Made by a program: the position numbers and the translations under genes. From positions 1 to 28,544 of the forward strand of contig JAAAUF010000382.1 of the NCBI GenBank assembly GCA_015499985.1: DNA of 28,544 nucleotides, written 5' to 3'. The notes under the pieces are model-generated. The model saw only the letters and a program-made list of their open reading frames with translations. It was not told the origin of the DNA and searched no databases. The stretch is from Haplosporangium gracile. Its lineage: Eukaryota > Mortierellomycota > Mortierellomycetes > Mortierellales > Mortierellaceae. Below, in pieces: positions 9,208 through 20,472 of this stretch (position 1 is the first letter of the stretch; every line of letters starts with the position of its first letter).

Positions 9208-10847
9208 ATGTCCAACGATTACCTTTCTCTCATCGCCAACCTTAACTCAGAGTCGCCAGTCATGTCCTCGCCAGAGGACTATTCGGCTGAGCTCTCGCTC
9301 TGGACCAACCTCCAGTTCACCTACGACGCTCCTCCCGGTCTGGGTATCTTTGAGCAGGACTCGGGTTTCGACGCCCTCTCTGCCCTCAACACCCCCGCCC
9401 ACCACGGTATCACCACTGCCCAGCAGCAACAGCAGCAGCAGCATCCCGCCCTTCCCGCTGCCGCCCCTGCACCTGCGACCAAGATTACGGCTGTTGGCCA
9501 TAACCCCCAGTCTGCATTGGATCAGAAGCATCTGATGGAGTACCTCAACCTCCCTCAAGAAGGTAATCATTCTTAGACCTGCAACCAACCAGCAGCGAAT
9601 CAAAAGGGAAACATATGAGAGACAGACCAATTGAGGCTGTTCGATGTGTATCGATGTTCCCTTGTCTATCCTCCCTTCCCACTTTGGAATATCTGTCTGT
9701 CTCCTTTTCAAAATTTTCTTCCCTCTCTGAGTGGATTAATAATTGAAAAAAGTGGAGATTATCGTATCTGTCTGCCTGTCGGGGCACCTACGCGCCCCAA
9801 CTCAACCCATCCATTTCTCCCTCTTTTGCTGCCCAAATGACCACTCATTCCACACCCCTTCAATATACCCTCCTCCTCTCCTTTTACTCCTTCCTCCCTG
9901 TCAACTGTGCGCTCGGGTTCTAACATCCCCTGATCTCTTCACATGCATATATACCTAACTCCACATCAATTACCCACACAACAACTACAACTACAATAGA
10001 CGCTCGCCCTCTCTCTCTCTTGGAGCGTACCCGTCAGCGTAATCCGGTCAATAGAAACCAGCCCCAGAGCTTGCCCGAGCTCCAGGAGCAGGCCGCCGCC
10101 ATCAATGCCTTCCACTCCTTGTTGGCAGCCTACTCAGCATCGGCTCAGGTGCAACAGCAACAGCAGCTTCAGCAACCGCAACCTGTTCAGCAGCAGCAAC
10201 AGCAGCGTCAGACCTCGTCTGGCCTGCCATTGCTCCTGCCCAACATTGCCCCTGCCACGGCGCCCACTACGCCCGCAGCTGCAAAGCTTTTGCGCCAGCC
10301 CTTGCCTCAGTACAAGGCTGCCCCCTCGGCTAAGAAGGCATTGAAGGCCATCCAGACCCCGGCCGCCATCGCTCCCGCAGGGCCTATCGCCCCCAAGAGC
10401 CCCACGACCGTCAGCGCCAGCGCCACTGTCTCGGCCAAGGTCACACCTACTCTCTTGGCTAGCCCCATTTTGGAGAGCAAGGATAAGGATGACGATGAGA
10501 CTGAGACCAAGCACGAGTTGTCTGCAGCCGATTCTTTCTCGAAGGATGATCCCGAGTACCTTTCCAAGGTCGCTGCTGAGGAGGACAAGAGACGTCGCAA
10601 CACTGCTGCCTCTGCTCGCTTCCGCTACAAGAAGAAGCTGCGTGAGCAGGCCTTGGAACAAACCGCCAAGGAGCAGACCCTCCGTGCTGAGACATTGGAG
10701 GCCCGCGTCAAGGAGTTGGAGATGGAAGTTAAGTGGTTGCGCGGCCTGATTGTCGAGAAGGACTCGCATCTTCATGAGGTCACTGCCAGCATTGACGAGT
10801 CGTCCCAGCAAGGCTCCAACAAGCGTATCAAACTCGATGTCTATTAA
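9208..10847 (+). CDS. bZIP transcription factor (CYS-3/MetR/GCN4-like)
   Basis: Two exons, 9208-9562 and 10000-10847, joined in phase 1 across a 437-bp GTAATC...ACAATAG intron, give 400 residues. The N-terminal half is Ser/Asp/Glu-rich with aromatic residues (activation-domain-like, about 10-60). It also has poly-Q runs (about 72-78 and 170-187) and Ala/Pro-rich linkers. The basic region at about 313-333 reads KRRRNTAASARFRYKKKLRE, with the invariant N-x7-R. A leucine zipper follows to about 378. NTAASARFR is the form found in Neurospora CYS-3, Aspergillus MetR and S. pombe Zip1 (sulfur or cadmium control) and is close to GCN4/CPC-1. It should bind DNA as a dimer in the nucleus. The target pathway is inferred, with sulfur or amino-acid control most likely. 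The frame stays open upstream of 9208, but that ORF's ATG (8806) lies ahead of the TATA-like element, so ATG 9208 is preferred. Confidence 0.9.
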
Positions 10848-11592
10848 AACGGAGAAAACCCGAGACGCAGCGGTCAAAAGGCTCGGACGGAAGGGAGAAC
10901 CCTTACCGATCTCTCTTTACTACTCTGGCCTTTAAGCGCTAGTCGTTCTTTCTGGGACAGCTCCTCGTCTTCTCACTTGCTTCTTTCTTTTTCTTGTCGT
11001 TTGTCTTTTTACTGTTTGTTCTTTCACATCGTCGCCTTTTCTCTACCCCTGTCTTTTATCGCTTCTCTTTCTTCTTGCTTTTCCATGTCTTTGTACTGCA
11101 TCCGCTAGTTGTCCTTTTATCTCTTTCTCTTCCTCAATTATCTCCAGCAACAGTGCGAACCACTGTTGCTTGCTTTTTTGCTTTTCGTTTGTTCTTTTAG
11201 CCTTTGCATTATCTACAACCAAAAAACTATTGTACATAGTTACTTGTTCGGATTGAAAAAAAAAATGACACATAAAAAACAAAAATGATCATTGCAATTC
11301 AAATTGATATATATCCTCGTTTTAATGCTTGCAATGCTTGCAATGACCAACGGCGAAGGACCAGATAGCGCCCCCTTATTAGAATGCACTGACAGGAGAT
11401 GGAGTCAGAGAAGAGAACAGAAGCGGCAAGTTATCGGATTAAGGGGCGTGAAATCGTCAAAATCCAAACTCGATGACTGATTTTATTTTGTTCTTCGCTG
11501 TCGAATAAACAAAGGGTCAGAATTCCCTGCGGCTATTTTTTTCCCCTCTTCTTCTCATCACGACCATTGTAACTTTCTAAACACTTTACAAC
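10848..11592. other. Intergenic: bZIP 3'UTR and FARSB promoter
   Basis: A strongly T/C-rich 3' flank (10940-11220) is followed by TTGTACATAGT at about 11230 and A-tracts at 11256-11285, likely the bZIP 3' end region. AATAAA occurs at 11504-11509, and a CT-rich stretch (11535-11560) precedes the FARSB start. No gene seen. Confidence 0.55.
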
Positions 11593-14367
11593 ATGCCTAC
11601 CGTCAACGTCGATAAGGAAGAGCTCTACACCGCCCTCGGAAGGGACTACAGTATGTCTTCTTATCACTACTGTTTGTTTCTCTACACCGAAAGCTCAAAA
11701 TGCCGAACCGACACCCGCCCTTCTTGTTGTGAGCAAAGGAATTACTATTCAACTTGACTCAACGAATACCCAACGTTCCTCATTCCTCTCTGCCATCTTT
11801 TAGCCTTCGATGAGTTCATGGACCTCTGCTTCAACTTTGGTATCGAGCTCGAGGAAGATGTAAGGAACTTTTTCGACATAACCTGGAAAGAAACATAACA
11901 TCTTTCGCATGGAGGAGTGACATTCATCCCCGCTGATCAACTTTATCTCCCACCTCCCTGTGGCGTACTGGCTTATTTTTCTGTGTTGGATGTTATTTAA
12001 TTAGACCTCGCTCAAGGAAATGGCCATCCGCGAGGTTGGAGCCCACAAGGTCGATGACAGCGTGTCGGACAGACCCATTTTGAAGATCGATATCCCTGCC
12101 AACCGGTAAGGAGTAGTCTTTTTTTAACACCGACACCAATTGATGCGTTTCTTGTCAATTGTTTTCATGCTTTGCCTCAAGGACGATATCTATGACCGAG
12201 GATTATAATATCGCGCGATGGAACCCTGGATCTAACCTGCAACATAATTCATGATCTGGTGACGATGTTACATAGCTACGATCTGTTGTGCCACGAGGGT
12301 ATCTCCCGCTCGTTGTTGGTCTTCCAGGGCAAGGCCAAGCCCCCAGTCTTCAAGGCCATCATGCCCGCTGACGGAAAGCTCCAGAAGTTGATTATTAAGC
12401 CCGAGGTACGTCCATTGAGCAGTAGTGTCAGGAATTTGATCAAGAGCGAGCCGCACTTTATACAAAGGCATGTGTAACTAACGCGAAGCCTTTGATTACA
12501 CTAACGCTGTATAATTAGACTGCTGCCATTCGTCCCTTCGCTGTCGCCGCTATTCTCAGGAATGTCAAGTTTACCGAGTTGAACTACAAGAACTTTATCG
12601 ACTTGCAGGATAAGCTTCACATGAACATTTGCAGGAAGCGTACATTGGTCGCCATTGGAACCCACGATCTCGACACCATCCAGGGTCCTTTCACCTACGA
12701 GGCCTTGCCCCCCAAAGAGATTCAGTTCGTTCCCTTGAACCAGGAGAAGAACATGAACGCCGAGGAGTTGATGATCTTCTATGAGAACGACAAGCATCTC
12801 GGAAAGTTCTTGCCCATCATCCGCGACTCGCCCGTCTACCCCATCATCTACGACAAGAACCGCCAGGTTTTGTCCTTGCCTCCCATCATCAACAGCAACC
12901 ACTCCAAGATCACTCTCGATACCAAGAACGTCTTCATTGAGTGCACGGCTACTGACTTGACCAAGGGCAAGATTGTCCTCAACACCATGGTTGCCATGTT
13001 CTCCGAATACTGCGCGGAGCCCTTCACGTAAGTATTCTCTATGACGCAAAGGTGTATATCTTGTCGATGTGGTCTACGTTGTCTTGTGTGACTCATTGAC
13101 TCATCATGCAAATGCTTTTTACACATTTTGTACGAAAAATAATAATAACTAGCGTCGAGCCCGTTGAGGTCATCTACGAGGACAACCGTCAGCCCGCAGG
13201 AGTGACCCCCGACCTTACTTCGCGTACCACCACTGCCAAGGTCGACTACATCAACAGTTGCACTGGCTTAAAGCTCAACCCTGACGAGATCTGCGACCTC
13301 TTGAATAAGATGTCGTTGGAGGCTACTCCCAGCAAAGAGGACAAGAACGAGGTTGTTGTTCAGGTCCCCGTCACCCGTTCGGATGTTCTTCATCAGTGCG
13401 ATATCATGGAGGATGTTGCCATTGCTTACGGATTCAACAATTTGCCCCACACCGCACCCTCTGTCAGCACCATCGGAAAGCCCTACCCCCTCAACAAGTT
13501 GGCTGACGCTGCCCGTATCGAGTTGGCACTTGCTGGATGGAGCGAGGTCAGCCCTTTGACTTTGGTAAGTGAAGTCTTATTGGCGCGTCATACATGGTCA
13601 TTTCCTCTCGGCTTGGAGGTCAAAGTAAGCAATGGAAACGCGCAAAAAAAAAAAAAAAAAAAAAAAAAAACCTCTAACCAAACACGCATTACATACATTA
13701 TCAACATAGTGTTCGCACGATGAGAACTTTGCATTCTTGCGCCAGAAGGATCCCGGCAACATTGCCGTCCGTCTTGCCCACCCCAAGACGGTCGAGTACC
13801 AGGTTGTGCGCACATCACTCCTCCCTGGTGTGTTGAAGACGTTGAAGGAGAACAAGAAGCACTCATTGCCCATCAAGGTCTTTGAGGTCGGCGACACTGC
13901 CATCAAGGATGACACCCAGGAGCGTCGCTCGCGTAACATCCGCAAGGTTTGCGCTACTTACTCCAACAAGACCAGTGGCTTGGAGCAGATCCATGGTTTG
14001 CTTGATCGTACCCTTCAGATGTTGCATTGCCAGCCCGTTGATAAGAACGGAACTGCCTCCGGATACTGGATTCAGGACTCTGAGAGTATGCTTTTTGACT
14101 TTCTTTTTAAAGAATTGACCTGTATGCTCGCTGTCTGTTAAAAAGGTTTCTTTCTTGATTGCGAATATTAACCTCTTTGATTACCTATTATTTTTGGCAT
14201 TAGATCCTACGTACTTCCCATCAAGAAGCGCAGATATTTACCTCCGCCAGAAGGGAGAGACCAAGGTCATTGGATCGTTCGGTATCCTTCACCCCGAGGT
14301 TTTGGAGAAGTTTGGCCTCAACTTCCCCACCTCTGCCATGGAGTTCGATCTCGAGCCCTTCCTGTAA
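11593..14367 (+). CDS. FRS1: Phenylalanyl-tRNA synthetase beta subunit, cytosolic
   Basis: Eight exons: 11593-11650, 11804-11859, 12005-12105, 12276-12405, 12519-13027, 13153-13564, 13710-14085 and 14204-14367. They give 601 residues, the usual length for the eukaryotic beta chain (about 590-600). All seven introns are GT-AG and every phase closes. With the alpha chain (FRS2/FARSA) it forms the alpha2-beta2 enzyme that charges tRNA-Phe in the cytosol. N-terminal residues 1-110 include [20 protein letters not shown], typical of the B1-like region. A B3/B4 editing-type domain spans about 115-280. A B5 segment (about 290-370) contains [13 protein letters not shown] and [15 protein letters not shown]. 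The class II-like core runs from about 380 to the end, with [14 protein letters not shown] and a final domain after [14 protein letters not shown]. No C-terminal anticodon-binding B8 domain is present, as expected for the cytosolic form. The first two exons are very short (58 and 56 nt). Confidence 0.97.
13644..13670. repeat. A27 homopolymer in FARSB intron 6
   Basis: Twenty-seven consecutive adenines inside intron 13565-13709. It lies on the coding strand, so it is not the polypyrimidine tract. Its exact length is prone to sequencing error. Confidence 0.9.
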
Positions 14368-14445
14368 ATTGACGGCGAACAGGAATGTCATGAAGGCGAT
14401 AAGAGGAGGAGGATACTTTTTTTTTTACAGATATCAACGTAGAAG

Positions 14446-14451
14446 AATAAA
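14446..14451 (+). terminator. AATAAA polyadenylation signal, FARSB
   Basis: A canonical AATAAA 79 nt after the FARSB stop codon, in an A/T-rich stretch. Placement fits a fungal 3' end; cleavage position unknown. Confidence 0.5.
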
Positions 14452-14499
14452 AATTATCAAATCGAAAGCAATGGCTGTTTTGTAGTTTTCTAATACAAT

Positions 14500-14505
14500 T
14501 TTATT
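14500..14505 (-). terminator. AATAAA candidate signal, JmjC gene
   Basis: AATAAA on the minus strand about 200 nt past the stop of the JmjC gene. If used, the 3'UTRs of the two converging genes would come close to meeting. Confidence 0.35.
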
Positions 14506-14706
14506 TAACAAGGGCGTTTTTGTACAAGAAAAGCAGGCAATGGTACATGGTAAGTGGATTATAGCAACACTGAGACGGTAATAAAAAAAAAGAATAAAGC
14601 GGAGGAGTAATGAAAATAGAGCGAAAACATAGGAGGAAAAGAAATGAACAAGCAAAAAAAAAAAAAAAAAAGGAAGAGCATATGCATCTGGCGATGATTG
14701 AGCAAA

Positions 14707-17700
14707 TCACGTCCTGCTGTTCGTTCGTGTTCTGCGGCCGATCGGCGGTTCTTCAGTTTTGGCCATATGGATGTTCCTGCTGACACCCGATTCCTCGACC
14801 TTGGACCTGTGAGATCTGGTGACAGGTAAAGTAGTCGTATTATCGGGTCTATTGACTGAAGTGTCTGTTGATGATATCGATATCAATGACACAGACGTCA
14901 GGGAGGACGACAGGGACAATAACGATTTTGGTAAATGCTCGTGTTTCCCATTTGACAAGTGTTGCTCTTGCGCCGCCGCCGCTGTCGTAGTCGCCGTCAA
15001 CTTTGAAGCCCCCTTTATCGAGTTGTCGACAATCTCCTTCACAATGGTTTGGGATGGCGACGAGCGCACAATCTTGATGGGTCCCTTTCGTACGTTGGTC
15101 GTCACTGTGGTATCGGAGGCATTGCCGGTGGAGGTGCTCGTGGTTGTGGTCGTAGTGTTAGTGATGGTGGTAGGATTAGTGGCGGTTATTTTTGTGGTGG
15201 TGTTGGCGTTTTCTGCACCTTGGATGGCGGAGGGGACGACAGTGTCGGCTTTGCCGTTGCTCGTCCCGTTGACGGCGGTAATTGACCTGGTGCAATGGAT
15301 GACGCCAGTGGCAGTAATAATGGTTTTCGTCAGCTCTTCATCTGCTTTGGGTTTGATTTCTCTTTCCACACGCATCGCTGGAATCTGCGGCGCGGGAGTG
15401 GACTCCTGGATAATGAGCGTCGTTTCTCGAGTGGTAGACGATGTCTCTTTGGTGGCCGAGCTTGTTTCCTTGAATGCCTCAATCGTCTTTTGGAAAGTGC
15501 TTAAAGTATAATTTGCTGTCTTGCGACTCACGGTCACAGCCTCGGTGCTCATGTTCGCCTCTTGGGAGGCCTTGTCCTCCTTGGTGTTCAAAGGAGGAGG
15601 ATGAATGGCATCGGTCGGAGTCCTCGGACTGGCTGGGCTAGTTGGACTGGGTTGGTTGGTTGGGACGTTTGTGATGCTGCTGTCCTCTGTCTGCGGTTCA
15701 AACAGTTGCGTCGCAAGTAAAGCTCCTACTTTCACCTCCCCATGCTCTTCGTCGTCGACGTTACGGGGATTGATAATCCTGCTGGAACCAAGAATATTTG
15801 TCGCTTTCTCGTTCCTAGTAGTGCCAATCTCTGTCTCTACCTTCGTTTCTGTATCCTCCAGGTGCTCGGTCTTGGTGAAGCTGTGGTTGGGTATATCGGA
15901 GGCGCTATTAAGAAAACCACTCTGCTTCTTGGATCCAGCCGCCGGACGTCGTAGGATCGCCGCTTTCTTTTCAGACTCGGGAGACTTTGGCCTCGCTTCA
16001 GACTTGGCGAGAGTTGCGGCTGCTGCACCTTGACATCGTTTTGAACGGCTGGAATGTGTTGGTGGCGAAGTTGATTCCTCGTCATCCCGGTCCTTGTTTT
16101 GCGAAGCGCCTAGGCTAGGTGATCGACGGAAAGACTCTTTGGTTTTGTTGAGTTTTCGAGTCCGAGACGGATGCTGGCTTGACACGGCACCCATTCGTTT
16201 GACGGGAGCCGGCGTGGTCTGCCTGTCTCGATCATCGACTGCAACAACCTCGCGCGCTCCCTCTTCTTTCTCTTTCGGGCGTTTCTGGAGAGGTTTTCCA
16301 TCCACGTCGGCCGCACGAGTATTCTCCTCCTGTTCCTCATCGCGATGAGATTGAAGCCGATCTTCACCCGCAGCATCTTCCTGCGCTTTTCCCTTGTTCT
16401 TGAAGCGCTTCAGCGGCTGCTTCCCGTTCGAAATACCATCACGCGCCTCCTCGTCAGATTGCAAATGGTCTCTGACTTTGCCTGTTGCATCCTCCCGCAT
16501 CTCCACCTTCTCTTTGAGCCGCTTCTGGGGTCGCTTTTCGTTCGGTGTATCCTCGCGTGCCTCCTCGTTCGACTGCAAACGGCGTCCAGATTTGCCTGCA
16601 ACATCCTCTCGCATCGTTTCTCCCTTCTCCTTGAGGCGTTTCTGGATTCGTTTTTTGCTCGAGATCTCACCTTGCGCCCCTTCGTCAGAGTTTAAATGGT
16701 GTCCCGCTTTTCCCATAACATCGTCGGGCTTCATCTCTCCCTTCTCGTTGAGCTGCTTCTGAGGTCGGTTTGCGCCTACGGCATCCTTATTTGTCACAAC
16801 GCGCGCCTGTTGTCTCTTTTCCATGAGATCCGCTCGGAAACTCGCTCGGAGAACAGGGTCTAGCGAAGCACAGCGCTTATCCAACTCGAAAACATCGTAG
16901 GCGGTCATCCCTGCTGCCAACTGCAATTTATGCAGTGATGCGAGTGTGCGAGTCAAGCCGGCCTTGACAGCAGTCGTTCTCACCAATTCCTGCTCCTCGC
17001 CTAAGTATGACGTGAAGACTGCCTCCGTTGTCGCTGGCCGTAAACTCTTCGTCCTGCTCTTCCTGAAGTTGGTAGACTGCGCTCTTGTGATGAGTGATCG
17101 CCTGTAGTTGCTGTGACTGTTGGTATCTGATAGGTCGTCTGCGTGCGCTTGGTTGAACCTGCTCTTCTTGGTAAGTGTCCCACGGCCGATATTAGGTTTG
17201 GCTCTCCATTCACCGTCATCATCGTCGTCCATAGCGCTGCGCGATCTTTTGTCCTTCTTGGTGCTGGCTGACTGACTGTCCGGCGTGAAGGACCGCCTAC
17301 GTTGAAAAGTACTGGTGTCCAGCATGCCATCTGCACGCGCTGGTCTTGGCTTGGTTCTCTTGGATATATGCGAGCCGTGAGCAATCTGGGGTCTTTCGAT
17401 CCGGCCGTCTTCGCCCAGTGCAACGTTCTCCTGCTCCGAAGGTCCCAGATCATCGCTAACACCGCCGTGATTCCGATAGTCATCTTCGGGTCGAGTGAAC
17501 CACAGAGATTTTGCGTGGGATGCCTCTGGAGGGGCACATCCAGCCGCTGCCCGCTTGTCGTTTTGGGCACAGGGACATACGCCTTGACACCGAAAACACT
17601 TCCAACCTGACTGCCTGCCGACAATGTCTGTCCAGAGGGCGTCATAGTACTTGTAGAGGCAGAGCTCGCAAAAGGACAGGGGGCACGAAGAACAATCTGC

Positions 17701-20151
17701 ACTCATCTGGGTTCTGCTCTTCAGTCTGCAAATATGACACGCCTTGATGACAAAGTTTTACCAAAATGACAGAGTAGGTTAGTACTTTGTTGATGCAAAT
17801 ATCCGGCAGCACATACAGCAGTTATCGGATGGACGGCATAGGGCCGGCTACCTTTGAATCGCCTGCGGATTGATGGCGTGTGTAGGCCAAAGTTGTTGAA
17901 GAGACGTCCTTTCCGATGGACGGTACGATTCTGAGGATTATAGAATGGTCAAGAGTAGCCATGTTTGGTTAAAACATTCAAGATTTTCCGACTAACGGAC
18001 ATCAGAACAACGACGCCAAGTAGAAAAACTCACTTTTCAAACCAAGTATCGGCGATGGGCTCGTGACTCGGGCAGCCAGACAATGCCGTCGATTGATTCC
18101 ATGCGGCAAGAGCCCGACAATACGCCAGCCGGCACGATTCCATCGAAAAGTTTTCAACAAAGTCCATTCGATCTTCTCTGTGCTCACAGCCCCGTCCGAG
18201 ACTATAACATTGCGCGCAGAGATCGTAGGCGTCCTCGCCATCGACACATTCGCGGCACTGAAACTGCCTGTTCCAGATATCGGCTTGGCAAAAATCGCAG
18301 ATTGCTGGCTGACTATGGTGACTCTCCTTCAGCCTTTTTGGTCGTTCAAAAGGCTCGCTGACCAATCCCATGGCATGCAGATCCACCCATTCTTCCTCAA
18401 CAATACCCCTGTAGAGTTCGAGAACTTCCTTGAACGCCATGCTAAAGTCGTCCTTTGGCAGCCCGAAATCATCCTCCTGAGTTTCCAGCTTCTCCGTCCA
18501 TGCCTTCAATGTGCTTGTGATGATCACTTTGATCCTATATCCCTCTGGGCGACCGATCCTAGAAGAAATGTTAGTATATATATAAAAGTCAGGAATTTGG
18601 TGACTAAAATGCATTGACTCTAGTGAACATTTCACACGTAACATGGGCTTAGAGGAATCATACTGTCTGTATCTTGGAAGAACCGAGTTCATTGCTGCCT
18701 TCAAACAATTCGGTGTAAGACGGTTCCATGACACTTTGATCGTAGCTTTGCCCTTTGAGAAAACGAAATGACAAAACGACGTATTCAATAGCCGGTTATT
18801 TAGGAGTGGCAATGAGTGCATATGCCTCGACGTGTAAACAAACATTCCTGACACTTACAAGGTTGACGACTTGGTGCACGCATTGTGAAGGGACCATGAC
18901 AAAGTCACCAATCTTTTGCTGCACAACATAAATCGGAAACGTTGCGCTCTGAAGTTCATCCAGATCTGCAAAGTATCCCTCGTAATCCAAAGGCTGTCCA
19001 AAACTGCTCCAAAGTTTTTCCGCCTTTTTCCTGTCCTTTGATCTGATCATGAACCAGATTGACGACGAATCTATGCACACAGAATAGAAAGCTACAGTAT
19101 TAACAATCGGTGTGTGTGGTTCGCGTGCCTCATGATCCTCCTTGCAATGTACCTGCACCAGCTTTGCGATACCTACCCTTGTCGGCCCATGTCATGATGT
19201 TGTGTCCAATAGCTCCGCACTGATCGATGTGAGCTGGCGTCCTAAACGGTCAGAAACAAATAATGCTGAAATAGTTCAGTATATGTATTGCCACGACTGA
19301 TAAAAATATTTGACAATGTACATGATCTCTTTTACCAGGTGCCAGCTTGTCCGATGTAGACCATCAGGTTTTCGGCTGCGAGTTCTGCGTTCAAGTTATC
19401 TTAACGAAAAGTAAAGGTGCAAAGCCGCATCAGTCAGTATGGTGGGTCTGGTGACTGGGATGCCAATTAATAACAAAGCCATTTTCACAGACGCGTGCTT
19501 ACTCAAGTCGTTCTCGCGCATGTAGGCGAGAAATGGAGGCAAGCCACCATTCATGAGGAAATTGCGCCACGTCGAAGGACATGTCAGGTCCTTGGCATAT
19601 ATGAGTGGCTTGCGCGGCCAAAGAGTCTCCTGATTGCCGGATATTGAAGGGTTGGGGTGAATTGATGAGGAAGCAAAGTCGCTGCCTAGGGTATCGCTAT
19701 GCACGGCTTCGATATACTGTGCCATCGTCAAATCGACGTCCTCGGCGTTGTGCAAATCGCGACAAAGGATTTCTACAAGGGCACAACAACAGGCCATGTC
19801 AGTAAACAGGTCTCACGTAGGTATTTGAACAAGGCCACTTTTGCCGATGGTGATCGTGTTATTACTTTCGTCTCCAAATTTGGCCTGAAGATATGGGAAG
19901 GTAAAAATGTCGGCGTTCCACTTTTCCTGTAGGTGAAAGCCTTCCAACACAACGGGCTCGCCGTCGTCAACACACCGCGACTGGACCTCGTATTCGAGGT
20001 TAACGGCAGGGTCGTTGACGTTGACGCGCCTGACGGACACGAAGGGATATCCGCGGGTCATGATACTCTCGTAGTCCATAGGTCCTGGATCGACAGAAGT
20101 CTGAATCTGGCCTTCAGGTTTGAAAGCTGATTGCATCATTCTGACCGACAT
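14707..20151 (-). CDS. JmjC-domain protein with ZZ-like and CDCA7-type zf-4CXXC_R1 zinc fingers
   Basis: Nine exons: 20151-19866, 19772-19503, 19399-19336, 19241-19177, 19070-18859, 18752-18664, 18558-18034, 17930-17852 and 17742-14707. Eight 93-109-bp introns all close in phase, giving 1541 residues. JmjC domain (about 75-325): WTPAHIDQCG supplies the iron HxD (His211, Asp213), QCVHQVVNL the distal His294, followed by GKATIKVSWNR. The Fe(II) triad is intact, so oxygenase or demethylase activity is plausible. A Cys/His-rich ZZ-like module at 416-455 starts CDFCQADIWNRQFQC. The zf-4CXXC_R1 finger (532-588) has CHICR, CSSC, FCELCLYKYY, WKCFRC and CPC, the family of CDCA7 and of some JmjC regulators. 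About 855-1025 carries five degenerate 39-residue repeats; the tail is charged, Thr-rich and disordered. JmjC plus this finger recalls Neurospora DMM-1 and plant IBM1, which limit heterochromatin or DNA methylation spread (from memory). Nuclear chromatin role inferred. Confidence 0.9.
16255..16765 (-). repeat. Five degenerate 117-bp tandem repeats in the JmjC tail
   Basis: The coding-sense motif for QKRLKEKGE followed by acidic sequence, G-K and LQSDEEAR recurs with spacings of about 117, 117, 114 and 125 bp. Copies begin near 16764, 16647, 16530, 16415 and 16290 (minus strand). Unit lengths stay near multiples of three, so the frame is kept (about 39 residues per unit). Copies are clearly diverged, so this is an old minisatellite-like expansion inside coding DNA. 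Confidence 0.75.
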
Positions 20152-20472
20152 GAAATGGGTTTGTGAGTGATTGAGAGCGAGCTTGATTCAATGGGGCGTT
20201 GTCGTCCCGACACACGAGCTGGGAGTCGGCGCGCCGTCTTAGTGATTGCTGAGGGTAAGGTGAGGACGAAGGTAGGTAGGGGTGGGAAGGGCGTGTTGAA
20301 TGCCACTGTCGTGAAAGGCGTAAGAATGAGTGGCATGGGTAAAGGAAGAGGAATTTAAAGGCGGGCGATATGTGACTGCTGGGCAATTTACACAAAAGCA
20401 AGGTGGTTGCAAAAAAAAAAAGGTTCACTCAATTCTTTCAACGCACATGCCCGGAGAACAACACTGTCCACC
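20152..20472. promoter_or_regulatory. Shared promoter region between the JmjC gene and DDX42
   Basis: The 321 bp between two divergent ATGs must hold both promoters. It contains TTTAAAGG near 20355 and an A11 run at 20410-20420 just before the DDX42 start. No clear TATA box was found for either gene, as is common for housekeeping genes. Confidence 0.55.

Larger units (their letters stand above)
14368..14706. other. Convergent 3' flanks of FARSB and the JmjC gene
   Basis: A 339-bp gap between two converging genes. It holds likely poly(A) signals for each strand and an A18 run (14654-14671), which is U-rich in the JmjC transcript sense. No gene seen. Confidence 0.6.

Noticed and set aside
10134..10877. 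247-residue minus-strand ORF
   Set aside because: Antisense to bZIP exon 2; Leu-rich because it mirrors CAG codons.
12501..13049. 182-residue minus-strand ORF
   Set aside because: Lies wholly antisense to FARSB exon 5, whose frame and splice sites are certain.
14819..15511. 230-residue plus-strand ORF
   Set aside because: Antisense to the Thr/Ser-rich tail of the JmjC gene; Val-rich composition is the mirror of Thr codons.
19813..19865. Extension of JmjC exon 1 to the GTGAGA donor
   Set aside because: That donor is phase 2 and does not match exon 2; the GTAATA donor at 19865 is phase 1 and gives KFGDEKILCRDLHN, the expected JmjC sequence.
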